DNA of 64,000 nt from Gammaproteobacteria bacterium (GTDB lineage: Bacteria; Pseudomonadota; Gammaproteobacteria; Enterobacterales; Alteromonadaceae). The first letter of the stretch is position 1, and every line of letters begins with the position of its first letter. Made by a program: the position numbers and the translations under genes. The notes beneath the pieces are model-generated. The model saw only the letters and a program-made list of their open reading frames with translations. It did no database searches and was not told the origin of the DNA. Below, in pieces: positions 47,658-58,164 of this stretch. Location of the stretch: positions 248,001 through 312,000 of the forward strand of contig JAAEZG010000001.1 in NCBI GenBank assembly GCA_018222985.1, read 5' to 3'.

Positions 47658-50354
47658 ATGCCGTTTAAAATGCGAATTGCGAGTGCCATTGTCGGCGCGG
47701 TAATGACCAGTAGTTTGCTTCATAACCCAAGTTTTGCCAGTGAGCGTTTAGCTGCTGATAGCCAAGCGCAAACCTTAGGTTTAGCCGTGCCCTATTCTGC
47801 AACCGTGCCTACCATTGACGACGTGTTAGGTTACCCTGCTGCATCACGCATTAGCAGCCCGGAAGCCATTGAAGCGTATTTCACAAAACTCGCTGAGCAG
47901 TTCCCTGAGCAAATACAACTGCACTATTACGGCAAGTCATGGGAAGGCCGAAATCTTTACTATGTGGCTATTTCAAGCGCTGACAATATCGCCGCGTTTG
48001 CACGCTACCAACAAGGAATGCAACAGTTAAGTGCCGCCGATAAAACCAGCCGTGAACAAGCAAATAAACTTATCGCTGAACTGCCGGCCAGTATTTGGCT
48101 TTCTTATGGTGTGCACGGGAATGAAATTTCATCACCTGAAGCGGCCATGTTAACCGCGTACCATTTAGTCGCCGCCAAAGACGAGCAAACGGCCAGTTGG
48201 TTGAACAACACCGTGGTATTTATTGACCCTGTTCAAAACCCGGACGGCCGCGCGCGTTTTGTGTCGCGCTACTACATGACAGCAGGCCTAGAGCACAGCG
48301 CAGACCGCCACTCTGCAGAACACAATGAACCCTGGCCTAGTGGTCGTTCAAATCATTACCTATTTGACTTAAATCGCGATTGGATTGCCCTAACGCAACC
48401 GGAAATTAGCGGCCAAGTTGATGCGCTATTAGAAACTATGCCATTGGTATTTGTTGATTTGCACGAGATGGGCGGCGATAGTAGCTATTATTTCACCCCC
48501 GAGGCTGACCCTTATAATCCTCTGATTACCAAGAAACAACGTGAAACCTTGTGGTACATAGGCGAAAACAACGCACAGTGGTTCGATGAGCGTGGTTACG
48601 ATTACTTTACCCGCGAAATTTTTGATGCCTTCTATCCTGGGTACGGTGCGAGTTGGCCACTTTACCACGGCAGTATTTCAATGACCTATGAAATGGCATC
48701 GGCCCGAGGTCATGTTTTTCGCACCAAAGATGGCGACATTTTGACCTATGGCGATGGCGTTCAACGCCATTTCGTCGCCTCCATTGCCACCATTGAAGCC
48801 GTAGCCCAACAACGCCAGCAACTGCTGAAAAACTTTTGGGACTATCGTAATCAAGGCATTGAAGCCGGCAGCGATAGCAAACAACGTGTTTATTTATTTG
48901 CTGGCCAACAAGACCCCGCCGCCACACAGCGTTTAGCTGGTTTGTTAACACGCCATGGCGTACAAGTGCAGCAAGCCAAAGAAGCGTTTTCTGCATGCGA
49001 TGTAAAATACCCTGCCGGTAGCTTTTGGGTTGATACAGCGCAGCCCGCACATTATATGGCGCGCACCTTGCTTGATAAAAACATCGCCATGGATGATAAA
49101 TTCATCGCTGAACAAGAGCGCTTGCGGGCTAACAATTTACCCGACCAAATTTACGATGTAACCGCTTGGTCTTTGCCGTTAATGTTTAACCTTGATTACC
49201 AAACCTGTAGCCGTGTTCCGCGCGTTGAAAGCCAAGTAGCAACTGAGCAGTTAGTCAAACCAGGTACGGTGCTTAATGCCGATGCCGAAGTGGGTTACAT
49301 TGTGCCTTGGGGTGATATGAATGCCGGGCGTTTTTTAACCGAAGCCTTGCGCGCAGGTTTAACGGTGAAGCGCAGTGACCTTGCGTTTACGCACAAAAAT
49401 AAACAGCGCTACCCAGCCGGTAGCTTGATACTAACTCATGCGCAAAACAGTCAGTTAGCCGCAGCAGTGCAAAAGCTCGCGTTAAGCTCTGGTGCAACAG
49501 TGCACGGTGTTGACAGCAGCTGGGTCACCGATGGCCCGAACTTTGGCTCCAACAACGTTAAATTGGTTCATGCACCAAACATTGTCATGCTGTGGGATGA
49601 ACCTGTGTCGAGCTTAAACGCTGGGCATTCACGTTATGTCATTGAACAACAGTTTGGTTACCCGGTGACCGCCATGCGAGCAACGCAACTATCTCGTGCA
49701 GACCTATCGCATTATCAAGTGCTTATTCTACCGAGTACCTATGGAAGCCTAAGCTCTGCGCTAGGTGAAAACGGCGAAGCCAATGTCACCAAATGGGTTG
49801 AAAATGGCGGCGTATTGATAACCTTTGGCAATGCGACCGAGTGGGCGGTGCAGTCGGACCTACTCAATAGCGCACTGGAGCGCGTTATCAACGAAAACCC
49901 ACAAGGCCACGGTAGCGAGAAAAAAGTCGACGGTTTGTTGATAAAGTCAAAAGCCGAGCACATGCATTATATTACGCCAGACGCTGCCGACCCATACTGG
50001 ACCGCAGGCGTACTAACCAACCTTGATGTTGACCTTGAACATTGGTTAAGTGCTGGTGTGCAGCCAAACTTAATCAGCGTGACCGTGGGCAACCAAATTT
50101 ATCGCCCACTGAGCATTGAACATGGCCGAAATATCGTCAGTTACAGCAAAAATGTGCTCGCAAGCGGCTATTTATGGGAAGAAAACCAACAGCAATTAGC
50201 TTACAAGCCTTTCTTAATGTGGCAACCACGTCAGCGCGGCATGGTTATTAGCTTTACTCAAGAGCCGACTTATCGTGCTTATTTAGACGGTTTAAACGTG
50301 TTGTTGTTAAACGCAATATTTGGTGGCGCTGCACACGCAACGCCACTGCGTTAA
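47658..50354 (+). CDS. Secreted M14-family zinc carboxypeptidase
   Basis: 898-residue exported metallopeptidase. A signal peptide covers about 1-29 (SAIVGAVMTSSLLHNPSFAS). The M14 domain (about 45-400) has the zinc motif YGVHGNEISSPEA (His-x-x-Glu), NPDGRARFVSRYY, FDLNRDWIALTQPE and the third zinc His in VDLHEMGGDSSYYF. The catalytic Glu is probably in TYEMASARG. The long C-terminal region (about 430-898) contains a glutamine-amidotransferase-like Rossmann part (VLILPSTYGSLSSALGENGE). It follows the YvcK-like gene by 2 bases and converges on dcd with 7 bases between. Confidence 0.92.
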   Translation: MPFKMRIASAIVGAVMTSSLLHNPSFASERLAADSQAQTLGLAVPYSATVPTIDDVLGYPAASRISSPEAIEAYFTKLAEQFPEQIQLHYYGKSWEGRNLYYVAISSADNIAAFARYQQGMQQLSAADKTSREQANKLIAELPASIWLSYGVHGNEISSPEAAMLTAYHLVAAKDEQTASWLNNTVVFIDPVQNPDGRARFVSRYYMTAGLEHSADRHSAEHNEPWPSGRSNHYLFDLNRDWIALTQPEISGQVDALLETMPLVFVDLHEMGGDSSYYFTPEADPYNPLITKKQRETLWYIGENNAQWFDERGYDYFTREIFDAFYPGYGASWPLYHGSISMTYEMASARGHVFRTKDGDILTYGDGVQRHFVASIATIEAVAQQRQQLLKNFWDYRNQGIEAGSDSKQRVYLFAGQQDPAATQRLAGLLTRHGVQVQQAKEAFSACDVKYPAGSFWVDTAQPAHYMARTLLDKNIAMDDKFIAEQERLRANNLPDQIYDVTAWSLPLMFNLDYQTCSRVPRVESQVATEQLVKPGTVLNADAEVGYIVPWGDMNAGRFLTEALRAGLTVKRSDLAFTHKNKQRYPAGSLILTHAQNSQLAAAVQKLALSSGATVHGVDSSWVTDGPNFGSNNVKLVHAPNIVMLWDEPVSSLNAGHSRYVIEQQFGYPVTAMRATQLSRADLSHYQVLILPSTYGSLSSALGENGEANVTKWVENGGVLITFGNATEWAVQSDLLNSALERVINENPQGHGSEKKVDGLLIKSKAEHMHYITPDAADPYWTAGVLTNLDVDLEHWLSAGVQPNLISVTVGNQIYRPLSIEHGRNIVSYSKNVLASGYLWEENQQQLAYKPFLMWQPRQRGMVISFTQEPTYRAYLDGLNVLLLNAIFGGAAHATPLR

Positions 50355-50361
50355 GGCGAGG

Positions 50362-50946
50362 TTATTTGTCGGCGCCTATGCGTGAAGCAACGGCGCCGCG
50401 TTGATCTTTATACTTTGCGTCTTTACGGCTGCTGTATGGGCGCAAACAGTCTTCATCAAGCAATTCAAAGCTTAACGCACCAATTTTCATTAGAGGCCGC
50501 AAGGCCAGCGGCAATTTACCACTGTTAAAGAACTCCAGCACCACCTGCCCTGACCAACCCGGATCAATACGATGTGCGGTAACATGCACCATCAGCCCTA
50601 AGCGCGCGAGCGACGAACGCCCATCAAGCCAACCGACCATATTACTCGGTAACGTCACTGACTCGTGGGTGACTGCCAATGCGAATTCACCTGGATGAAT
50701 AAAGAACGCTTGATCAGGCGTCAATACAATCGGGTCACTCATCACGTTATTGATTGCGTGATCAATGTCTTCGCGCGGGCCGCTAATATCAATATATGCC
50801 GCAGCATGATCTTGTAATACACGAAACTCATTGCCGAGGTGAATATCAACAGTCACACCGCTGATATCTTCCGGCACTGGGCGCGGGTCTAGTACAATGC
50901 GTCCATCATCTAAATAGCTTTCTATTTGTCCATCGGTTAATCGCAT
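50362..50946 (-). CDS. dcd: dCTP deaminase
   Basis: Converts dCTP to dUTP, the main source of dUMP for thymidylate in enteric bacteria. 194 residues, almost colinear with E. coli Dcd (193). Conserved parts are [48 protein letters not shown] with catalytic Arg and Glu near, [19 protein letters not shown] and a final [13 protein letters not shown]. mrp is 19 bases upstream on the same strand, so the two are an operon, the usual neighbour in this group. Confidence 0.97.
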   Translation of the reverse strand: MRLTDGQIESYLDDGRIVLDPRPVPEDISGVTVDIHLGNEFRVLQDHAAAYIDISGPREDIDHAINNVMSDPIVLTPDQAFFIHPGEFALAVTHESVTLPSNMVGWLDGRSSLARLGLMVHVTAHRIDPGWSGQVVLEFFNSGKLPLALRPLMKIGALSFELLDEDCLRPYSSRKDAKYKDQRGAVASRIGADK

Positions 50947-50965
50947 ACCACTACTCTCTTCATTA

Positions 50966-51991
50966 TTATTTGGCTTGCTTTTGGGCTTGCGTATAAAGCT
51001 CTATGGCTAATTGCTGTGCACTGTTGCGCATCATAACACTCAATTCATGCTCTGGCTCTGCACTTTGCAGCGGCTTACCACAATCTAACCCAGCTCGAAT
51101 ACGGCTATCAAGCGGCCATTGCCCTAGCAGCGGAACCTGCTCGCGCCGGGCGACTTCTGCACCGCCTTCGCTACCAAAAATAGCATCTTGGTGGCCGCAC
51201 GCAGAGCATTGATAATAACTCATGTTTTCAATAAGCCCAGTAATAGGCACACCCACTTTTCGAAACATGGTAATGCCCTTTTCAGCATCGGCTAGGGCCA
51301 CTGTTTGCGGCGTCGTCACCACAACCGCACCAGTAATGGGTAGTTTTTGCGCAAACGTTAATTGAATATCGCCGGTACCCGGCGGCATATCAACAATTAA
51401 ATAATCGAGCCGTGGCCACTTGGTGTCACGAAACAACTGCTGCAATGCGGCACTTGCCATCGGCCCGCGCCAAATCGCTGCGTCTTTGGTGTCCGTTAGG
51501 TACCCAAGCGAGCTAGCCCAAATGCCATGACGCTGATGCGGTATCATTTTCTGCTGTGCATTCACTTCTAATTTTTGTTCTTGACCGCCTAGCATAGTCG
51601 GTAAGGAAGGCCCATATACATCAGCATCCAAAATACCTACATTTGCACCAAGTTGGTGCAAGGCTAACGCCAACTGAACACTTACCGACGACTTGCCTAC
51701 CCCGCCTTTACCCGAAGAAACCACAATCACGTTGCCAAATGTCATAGGTAACTCGGGTTGCGAGTTCGGTAGCTTCTCTACGGCAACACGCAGTTGCCAG
51801 TTATAGGCACCAAGAATTTTATCTGTTTTGAGCGGTTCAAGCATGGCTTCGCTAGCGGCAAATGGCAGCGTTAACACCGCTTGTTGCTCGTCAACCGTCA
51901 CCCAGCTTGCCGGAACCGGCATGTTTAAGCCTGGTAAACGAATTTGCTCTAGCGCTTTTTGCCAATCTTTCGACTTGAATAACCCAAACAT
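50966..51991 (-). CDS. apbC: Mrp/ApbC family Fe-S cluster carrier ATPase
   Basis: 341-residue Mrp/NBP35-type scaffold that holds and transfers a [4Fe-4S] cluster. The deviant Walker A is [20 protein letters not shown] (about 87-106), Walker B and switch parts are [14 protein letters not shown] and [13 protein letters not shown], and the cluster Cys pair is in [15 protein letters not shown]. The N-terminal 80 residues replace the FeS_assembly_P part and are short. 369 residues in E. coli. Divergent from metG by about 140 bases, as in E. coli. Confidence 0.94.
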   Translation of the reverse strand: MFGLFKSKDWQKALEQIRLPGLNMPVPASWVTVDEQQAVLTLPFAASEAMLEPLKTDKILGAYNWQLRVAVEKLPNSQPELPMTFGNVIVVSSGKGGVGKSSVSVQLALALHQLGANVGILDADVYGPSLPTMLGGQEQKLEVNAQQKMIPHQRHGIWASSLGYLTDTKDAAIWRGPMASAALQQLFRDTKWPRLDYLIVDMPPGTGDIQLTFAQKLPITGAVVVTTPQTVALADAEKGITMFRKVGVPITGLIENMSYYQCSACGHQDAIFGSEGGAEVARREQVPLLGQWPLDSRIRAGLDCGKPLQSAEPEHELSVMMRNSAQQLAIELYTQAQKQAK

Positions 51992-52133
51992 TTTATTCTC
52001 CGCTTACGTGATCAAATAACGACGCTAAAACGAGGTATGAAAGCCGCATGATACGGACACTGCGGCTAGATTGCTAGCGCTGATTCAGGTACACTTCAAG
52101 GCTTTCAGAAACTCGAATTTAATGGAACGATTC

Positions 52134-54170
52134 ATGCCAACAGCAACTCGCAAAATACTGGTTACGAATGCGCTACCCTACGCCAATGGCCCAATCCATA
52201 TTGGCCATATGCTTGGTTATATTCAGGCAGATATTTGGGTACGCTTTCAAAAGCTTCGCGGCCACGAATGTCACTATGTCTGTGCTGATGACGCACATGG
52301 CACACCTATTATGCTTAAAGCACAGCAGCTAGGTATTGCGCCCGAGCAAATGATTGCCGACATGAACGCGGCTCACCAAGCTGATTTTGCAGATTTTCAT
52401 GTGGCATTTGATCACTACCACTCAACCCACAGCGACGAAAACCGCGAGTTGGCGGAACTTATCTACACGCGTTTACGCGACAATGGCTACATTAAAACGA
52501 AAACCATTGAACAGCTGTTTGACCCACAAAAAGAAATGTTTTTGCCAGATCGCTTCGTCAAAGGCACCTGTCCGAAATGTGGCGCCGAAGACCAGTACGG
52601 CGATAACTGCGATGTCTGCGGTGCAACCTACTCGCCTACTGAGTTGAAAAACCCTAAGTCCGCGGTATCGGGCGCCACCCCAGAGCTGCGTCAATCTGAA
52701 CACTATTTCTTTGACTTGCCAGCCTTTGAAGACATGCTCAAAGCTTGGACACGCTCGGGCTCATTGCAAGACGAAATGGCGAATAAACTGAACGAATGGT
52801 TTGAGTCTGGCCTACAAATGTGGGATATCAGCCGCGACGCGCCTTATTTTGGCTTCGAGATTCCAGATGCGCCCGGCAAGTATTTTTATGTTTGGTTAGA
52901 CGCGCCAATTGGCTACATGGGCAGTTTTAAGCACTACTGCAACACCACAGGTAAAGCCGATTTCGACACGTACTGGCAAGCAAACAGCGACGCGGAGCTG
53001 TATCACTTTATTGGCAAAGACATTATCTATTTCCACAGCCTGTTTTGGCCGTCCATGCTCAAAGGCGCCAATTTCCGTCAACCCACGAACGTGTGGGCGC
53101 ACGGCTTTATTACGGTAAACGGCACCAAAATGTCCAAGTCAAAAGGCACGTTCGTTATGGCACGTACCTACCTTGATCATTTAGACCCCGACTATTTGCG
53201 CTATTACTTTGCGGCTAAGCTGACGAATCGCATTGACGATCTCGACTTAAACCTGACCGATTTTGCCCAGCGTGTTAACGCTGACTTAGTGGGTAAAGTG
53301 GTTAATATTGCTAGCCGTTGTGCTGGTTTTATCAGCAAAAAGTTTGACGGTAAATTGGCTGCTCAGTTAACCGATACAGCGCTTATTGACGAATTTCAGG
53401 CCGCCGGTGCTGCAATTACAGAAGCTTACGAAAAACGTGAGTTCTCAAAAGCTATGCGCGACATTATGACATTAGCTGACAAAGCTAATTTCTACATTGC
53501 CGAAAAAGAGCCATGGCAGCTGATTAAAGATCCAAGCAAAACCGACGAAGTACACCAAATTTGCTCCGTGGGCATTAACTTGTTCCGCTTACTTATGGTG
53601 TATTTAACACCTGTAGTGCCGGCCCTTGCTGAACGTGTACAAGAATTCTTGAACGACGAATTTAGCTGGAATAGCTATCAAAGGGTATTAACCGACCACG
53701 CAATTAGCCCGTTCAAAGCCCTAATGCAACGTATTGAAATGGACAAAGTAAACGCCATGATTGAAGACTCAAAACAACAAAATGAAACCGCTAACACGCC
53801 AGCATCAACCAGTAATGGCGAATTAGAACGTGACCCAATTAGTGCAGAAATCGCTTATGACGATTTCGCTAAAATTGACCTTCGTATTGCGCGTATCGCC
53901 AATGCGGAACACGTGGAAGGTGCCGATAAATTATTAAAACTAACCCTCGACTTAGGCGGTGAAACGCGCCAAGTTTTTGCCGGCATTAAATCGGCATATG
54001 CACCTGAAAAGCTCATTGGCCAGCACACCGTCATGGTTGCCAACTTAGCACCACGCAAAATGCGCTTTGGCTTGTCTGAAGGTATGGTATTAGCCGCGGG
54101 CCCTGGCGGCGAAGAGCTGTATATATTGAACCCGCACGATGGTGCTAAACCTGGTATGCGAGTGAAATAA
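52134..54170 (+). CDS. metG: Methionyl-tRNA synthetase
   Basis: Class I synthetase that charges tRNA-Met. I start it at the ATG at 52134 ([19 protein letters not shown]), which matches the family and has GGAACG 7 bases upstream; a frame from 52071 adds 21 foreign residues. The HIGH motif is HIGH at 22-25, the zinc knuckle is [18 protein letters not shown], and the KMSKS loop is KMSKSKGTF. An anticodon-binding helix bundle follows, and a C-terminal EMAPII-type tRNA-binding domain (about 575-678, [20 protein letters not shown]) supports a homodimer. 678 residues, like E. coli (677). rlmI starts one base before its stop ends. Confidence 0.97.
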   Translation: MPTATRKILVTNALPYANGPIHIGHMLGYIQADIWVRFQKLRGHECHYVCADDAHGTPIMLKAQQLGIAPEQMIADMNAAHQADFADFHVAFDHYHSTHSDENRELAELIYTRLRDNGYIKTKTIEQLFDPQKEMFLPDRFVKGTCPKCGAEDQYGDNCDVCGATYSPTELKNPKSAVSGATPELRQSEHYFFDLPAFEDMLKAWTRSGSLQDEMANKLNEWFESGLQMWDISRDAPYFGFEIPDAPGKYFYVWLDAPIGYMGSFKHYCNTTGKADFDTYWQANSDAELYHFIGKDIIYFHSLFWPSMLKGANFRQPTNVWAHGFITVNGTKMSKSKGTFVMARTYLDHLDPDYLRYYFAAKLTNRIDDLDLNLTDFAQRVNADLVGKVVNIASRCAGFISKKFDGKLAAQLTDTALIDEFQAAGAAITEAYEKREFSKAMRDIMTLADKANFYIAEKEPWQLIKDPSKTDEVHQICSVGINLFRLLMVYLTPVVPALAERVQEFLNDEFSWNSYQRVLTDHAISPFKALMQRIEMDKVNAMIEDSKQQNETANTPASTSNGELERDPISAEIAYDDFAKIDLRIARIANAEHVEGADKLLKLTLDLGGETRQVFAGIKSAYAPEKLIGQHTVMVANLAPRKMRFGLSEGMVLAAGPGGEELYILNPHDGAKPGMRVK

Positions 54171-55360
54171 TGGCCATTACCGTTCACCTGCACCCAGGTA
54201 AAGACAAATCGTTACGCCGCTTGCACCCGTGGGTGTTTAGCGGCGCTATTGCCCGTGTTAAGGGCTCGCCGAAGGCAGGCGAAACGGTATCCATTCACAG
54301 CGCCGAAGGCGACTGGCTTGGCTATGCAGCGTGGTCGCCACAGTCACAAATTCGCGCACGGGTGTGGAGCTTTAACCAAGGCGACACCATTAACAGTGCG
54401 TTTTTTGCCAGCCGTATTGCCGCTGCTAAAACCTTGCGCGACGGCTTAGCCATTGCCAGCAACGCATACCGCTTAGTGGCCGCTGAAGCCGATGAGCTGC
54501 CGGGTGTCACTATTGATAAATATGACGACTGGCTGGTTTGTCAGCTATTAAGCACCGGCGCTGACTATTGGCGTGACGCTATTGTTGCCGCCTTGCGTGA
54601 ACAATTCCCAGAGTGCTCTATTTATGAACGCTCTGATGTAGATGTGCGCCAAAAAGAAGGCTTAGCGCCGCTTACCCAAGTGCTTTATAGCGCTGATGGT
54701 AGTGCCCCGCCCGCCCATATTTGGATTAACGAAAACGGCCTTGAGTTAGGTGTGGATATTCAAAGTGGTCATAAAACCGGCTACTACCTTGATCAGCGCG
54801 ACAGCCGATTAGCCGTTCAAAAATATGTGCAAGGCAAACGAGTACTTAACGCGTTTAGCTATACCGGCGGTTTTGGCTTGTATGCGGCTGCAGCAGGCGC
54901 AGCAGAAGTCGTCAATTTGGACGTCTCTGCCCCGGCACTGGCGCAAGCCACAGCCAACCATGAACGTAACCAACTCAGCACAACAAACCTTGAAAACCGC
55001 CAAGAAGATGTATTTGAAGCCTTGCGAAGTTTTTACCAGAATGGCCAGCGATTTGACGTTATTGTGCTTGACCCACCGAAGTTTGTAGACAGCAAAGCAA
55101 ACCTTGTTCGCGCTTGCCGTGGCTATAAAGACATTAACCGCCTTGCTTGCATGATTTTGAAACCTGGTGGCACGCTGCTCACGTTTTCGTGCTCGGGCTT
55201 GTTGTCAGGCGACTTATTTCAAAAAGTGGTTGCCGACGCAGCCCTTGATGCCAAACGCCCATTGCATATTATTGAGCGACTGTATCAAGGCGCCGACCAC
55301 CCAGTTCGCACCAACTTCCCAGAGTCATTGTATTTGAAGGGGTTGGTACTTCGCGGCTGA
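54170..55360 (+). CDS. rlmI: 23S rRNA m5C1962 methyltransferase
   Basis: SAM-dependent methyltransferase for 23S rRNA C1962. The N-terminal PUA-like domain covers about 1-70 (GKDKSLRRLHPWVFSGAI). The Rossmann domain has KTGYYLDQRDSRLAV, VLNAFSYTGGFGLYAAAAGA (SAM loop), DPPKF and the catalytic Cys region FSCSGLLSGDLFQ. 396 residues, equal to E. coli RlmI. Its ATG overlaps the metG stop by one base (TAATG), so it is translated with metG. It is followed after 61 bases by hinT on the same strand. Confidence 0.95.
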   Translation: MAITVHLHPGKDKSLRRLHPWVFSGAIARVKGSPKAGETVSIHSAEGDWLGYAAWSPQSQIRARVWSFNQGDTINSAFFASRIAAAKTLRDGLAIASNAYRLVAAEADELPGVTIDKYDDWLVCQLLSTGADYWRDAIVAALREQFPECSIYERSDVDVRQKEGLAPLTQVLYSADGSAPPAHIWINENGLELGVDIQSGHKTGYYLDQRDSRLAVQKYVQGKRVLNAFSYTGGFGLYAAAAGAAEVVNLDVSAPALAQATANHERNQLSTTNLENRQEDVFEALRSFYQNGQRFDVIVLDPPKFVDSKANLVRACRGYKDINRLACMILKPGGTLLTFSCSGLLSGDLFQKVVADAALDAKRPLHIIERLYQGADHPVRTNFPESLYLKGLVLRG

Positions 55361-55421
55361 GTTCGCTAGTATTTAACTAACCACAACAAACATTGAATGC
55401 ATTAACAGAAGGAATTGCACC

Positions 55422-55796
55422 ATGAGTGGCGGTACTATTTTTGATAAGATCATTGCCAAAGAAATTCCAGCTGACATTGTTTATGAAGACGAATTAAGTC
55501 TGGCATTTAAAGACATAAACCCACAAGCGCCAGTACATGTGTTAATTATTCCCAAAAAACACATCGCGACCATTAATGACATTGAAGAATCTGATCGCGA
55601 GTTAATTGGGCATTTATACGTTGTCGCTGCGCGCCTCGCTCAACAGTATGGCTTTGCCAAAGACGGCTATCGTGTGGTCATGAACTGTAACGAAGACGGC
55701 GGACAGTCGGTTTACCATATTCATCTGCATTTACTAGCCGGGGTTACTATGGGCTGGCCGCCGTTTGCCAATAATAAACCGAAGCAAGTTGGCTAG
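55422..55796 (+). CDS. hinT: HIT-domain purine nucleoside phosphoramidase HinT
   Basis: Cleaves AMP-lysine and other nucleoside phosphoramidates. The HIT triad is His99-Ile-His101-Leu-His103-Leu-Leu ([11 protein letters not shown]). The start [20 protein letters not shown] is the classic N-terminus. 124 residues, near E. coli HinT (119). GAAGGAAT gives the ribosome site. msrB follows 14 bases later and is probably co-transcribed. Confidence 0.96.
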   Translation: MSGGTIFDKIIAKEIPADIVYEDELSLAFKDINPQAPVHVLIIPKKHIATINDIEESDRELIGHLYVVAARLAQQYGFAKDGYRVVMNCNEDGGQSVYHIHLHLLAGVTMGWPPFANNKPKQVG

Positions 55797-55810
55797 GTTG
55801 GTGCTATTTT

Positions 55811-56266
55811 ATGTCTAACTTCAAAAAACCAAGCGACCACGAGTTGAAGCAGCGTTTAACCGACATGCAATACTACGTCACGCAGCAAGACGGCACCGAA
55901 CCACCCTTTCAGAACCCCTATTGGAATGAGCGGCGGCAAGGTATTTATGTGGACGTCGTAAGCGGCGAGCCGCTGTACTCTTCAGCAGACAAATTTGACT
56001 CAAGTTGTGGTTGGCCAAGTTTTACCAAAACCATTACTGACTCGTCAGTCACAACCCATACCGACTTAAAATTTGGTATGCGCCGCACAGAAATTCGCAG
56101 TACCGAAGCCGATTCGCACTTAGGCCATGTTTTTGATGATGGGCCAATGCCACTAGGAACGCGACACTGCGTTAATTCAGCGGCGGTTGAATTTATTCCG
56201 CTAGAAGAAATGGAAGCACGCGGTTACGGCCAGTGGATTCCAACCGTAACCGCTCAAAACGACTAA
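55811..56266 (+). CDS. msrB: Peptide methionine-R-sulfoxide reductase MsrB (zinc-free form)
   Basis: Repairs oxidised methionine (R form) in proteins. 151 residues with [42 protein letters not shown] and the catalytic Cys120 in [13 protein letters not shown]. The resolving Cys is Cys66. The two CxxC pairs that bind zinc in E. coli MsrB are absent: the positions read VDVV (47-50) and STEA (97-100). No signal peptide, so cytoplasmic. Its stop abuts the stop of the convergent GGT gene, with no bases between. Confidence 0.94.
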   Translation: MSNFKKPSDHELKQRLTDMQYYVTQQDGTEPPFQNPYWNERRQGIYVDVVSGEPLYSSADKFDSSCGWPSFTKTITDSSVTTHTDLKFGMRRTEIRSTEADSHLGHVFDDGPMPLGTRHCVNSAAVEFIPLEEMEARGYGQWIPTVTAQND

Positions 56267-58063
56267 TTACAAACCTGTAGCAATACCTTCACGACGCGGA
56301 TCAGCGCCGCCATACAACCCACCTTCAGGGCGTAACGTAATACCGTGAAGGCCGCTATTTAAGTCTTGTACCTTTACGGTGTGGCCGCGAGCCTCTAGCG
56401 GCGCAGCTAACACTTCCATGGCGGTACCTTGTTCTAAATTTGTCACGCCATTTAAGTTAGTTACGTGGGGCAAGTTAATCGCGCTCTGCATGTCTAGGTT
56501 CCAGTCCAGTAGCCCAACTAATGTTTGCGCGACATAGTTAATAATGCGAGCTCCGCCAGGTGAGCCCACGGCATGCAATGGCGCGCCCTGTTGATCAAAC
56601 ACCATCATGGGCGCCATTGAACTGCGCGGACGTTTACCAGCTTGCACCCGGTTTGCAACCAACTTGCCATTTTGTTCCGGAATAATAGAAAAATCAGTTA
56701 ATTGATTATTCAGCAAAAAGCCCGCTGCCATCACACCAGAGCCGAAGCCCATTTCAATACTTGAGGTCATTGAGAAAACGTTGCCCTGTGCATCGACAAT
56801 ACTCACGTGAGTGGTATTCGGAAATTCTGGCGATTGGTCATCGGCGTAGCTTAGCTGAGCATTCAATTCACTGGGGGTGCCGGCCTGCGCTTTGCCCATG
56901 TCATGCTCGCTAATTAACTGCGCTCGACTCGCCAAATAGTCTTTGTTCAACAACTGCTGCACGGGCACTTCAACGAAATCACTATCCGCAATATAACGAT
57001 TACGATCGGCAAAGGCTAAACGCGACGCCTGCGTGAAGTAATGACTGGCTAGCTCGCCATTGACGGGCCAATCTGCAACTGGGAAATTCTCAAGTAAGCC
57101 CAGTATTTGCAACACGGTTATACCACCAGAACTTGGTGGCCCCATGCCGCAAACCTCATAAACTCGGTACTCAGCACACACCGGTTCACGCACTAGCGCT
57201 TCATAGTCAGCTAAGTCTTGCGTACTTAACAAACCGGGATTGATGGGTGAATTTTGTACCGCAGCAATAATTTTTTCGGCGATTGGCCCACGATAAAAAG
57301 CATCAGCGCCCTGCTCTGCAATAAGCTTTAAGCTCTGTGCTAATTCGGGATTATTGCGCACTGTACCTGTGGTAAGAGCCTGACCATTGGGGTAAAAGTA
57401 ATCGCTGCCGGGCGACATTTTTGTCAGGCCAGGGCTTAGTTCCATGGCTAATAGTTTGGCCAAGCGTGGCGACACTTCAAAGCCTTGCTCAGCCGCTGAT
57501 ATGGTGCTTTGAAATAACGTAGACCAAGGTAGTTCCCCCCATTTTTCATGGGCTAGTTCTAACCCGCGCAGAATGCCTGGGGTGCCAACCGAGCGGCCGC
57601 CTGTTACAGCTTCCATAAAACTCTCTGGCGGTTTGCCCTGCGCGTCTAAAAATAAGGCGGGTGTCGCTGCCGCTGGCGCGGTTTCACGGGCGTCAATGGT
57701 GTACAAGCGTTGTGATTCGGCATGCCAGTACAAAATAAAGCCACCGCCACCAAGGCCAGATGATTGCGGCTCGGTGAGTGTCAGCATGGACTGTACGGCA
57801 ATCGCCGCATCAATGGCGCTACCGCCTTGCGCGAGAATCTCTTCGCCTGCTCTCGCGGCCGCTGGCGTTGCCGCTGCCACCATATAGCGCTGGCTTAGAA
57901 CGCCCTGTTTCTCGGTAAAACCGGTTGCCGCTTCAGGGTCATAGGCCGTGCTAGCACCATTGACTTGCTTTGCCTGAGAGGTTGATGGTGAATTGGATTC
58001 GTTAACTGGCGAATCACTGCACGCACTGAGTAATACAAGCGCAAACAACATGAATAAACGCAT
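56267..58063 (-). CDS. ggt: Gamma-glutamyltransferase lipoprotein
   Basis: Cleaves the gamma-glutamyl bond of glutathione and peptides; an Ntn hydrolase made as a precursor that cuts itself. I start at the ATG at 58061-58063 (MRLFMLFALVLLSAC), 9 bases after AAAGG on the minus strand; the upstream frame adds 30 residues. The lipobox gives Cys15. The large-subunit part has AIDAAIAVQSMLTLTEPQSS. The autocleavage Thr is in PNTTHVSIVDAQGNV, and the small-subunit SMTSSIEMGFGSGVM and GKRPRSSMAPMMVF motifs bind substrate. About 598 residues, like E. coli Ggt (580). Here it is membrane-anchored rather than free in the periplasm. Confidence 0.94.
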   Translation of the reverse strand: MRLFMLFALVLLSACSDSPVNESNSPSTSQAKQVNGASTAYDPEAATGFTEKQGVLSQRYMVAAATPAAARAGEEILAQGGSAIDAAIAVQSMLTLTEPQSSGLGGGGFILYWHAESQRLYTIDARETAPAAATPALFLDAQGKPPESFMEAVTGGRSVGTPGILRGLELAHEKWGELPWSTLFQSTISAAEQGFEVSPRLAKLLAMELSPGLTKMSPGSDYFYPNGQALTTGTVRNNPELAQSLKLIAEQGADAFYRGPIAEKIIAAVQNSPINPGLLSTQDLADYEALVREPVCAEYRVYEVCGMGPPSSGGITVLQILGLLENFPVADWPVNGELASHYFTQASRLAFADRNRYIADSDFVEVPVQQLLNKDYLASRAQLISEHDMGKAQAGTPSELNAQLSYADDQSPEFPNTTHVSIVDAQGNVFSMTSSIEMGFGSGVMAAGFLLNNQLTDFSIIPEQNGKLVANRVQAGKRPRSSMAPMMVFDQQGAPLHAVGSPGGARIINYVAQTLVGLLDWNLDMQSAINLPHVTNLNGVTNLEQGTAMEVLAAPLEARGHTVKVQDLNSGLHGITLRPEGGLYGGADPRREGIATGL

Positions 58064-58164
58064 GATCATACCTTTTACTGAGAAATAAACGTGGCTTGGT
58101 TTACAGCCTAAGTAACAAAACCCTATCATACGTACTCCTGTACTTACGAACAACGATCATTGCC

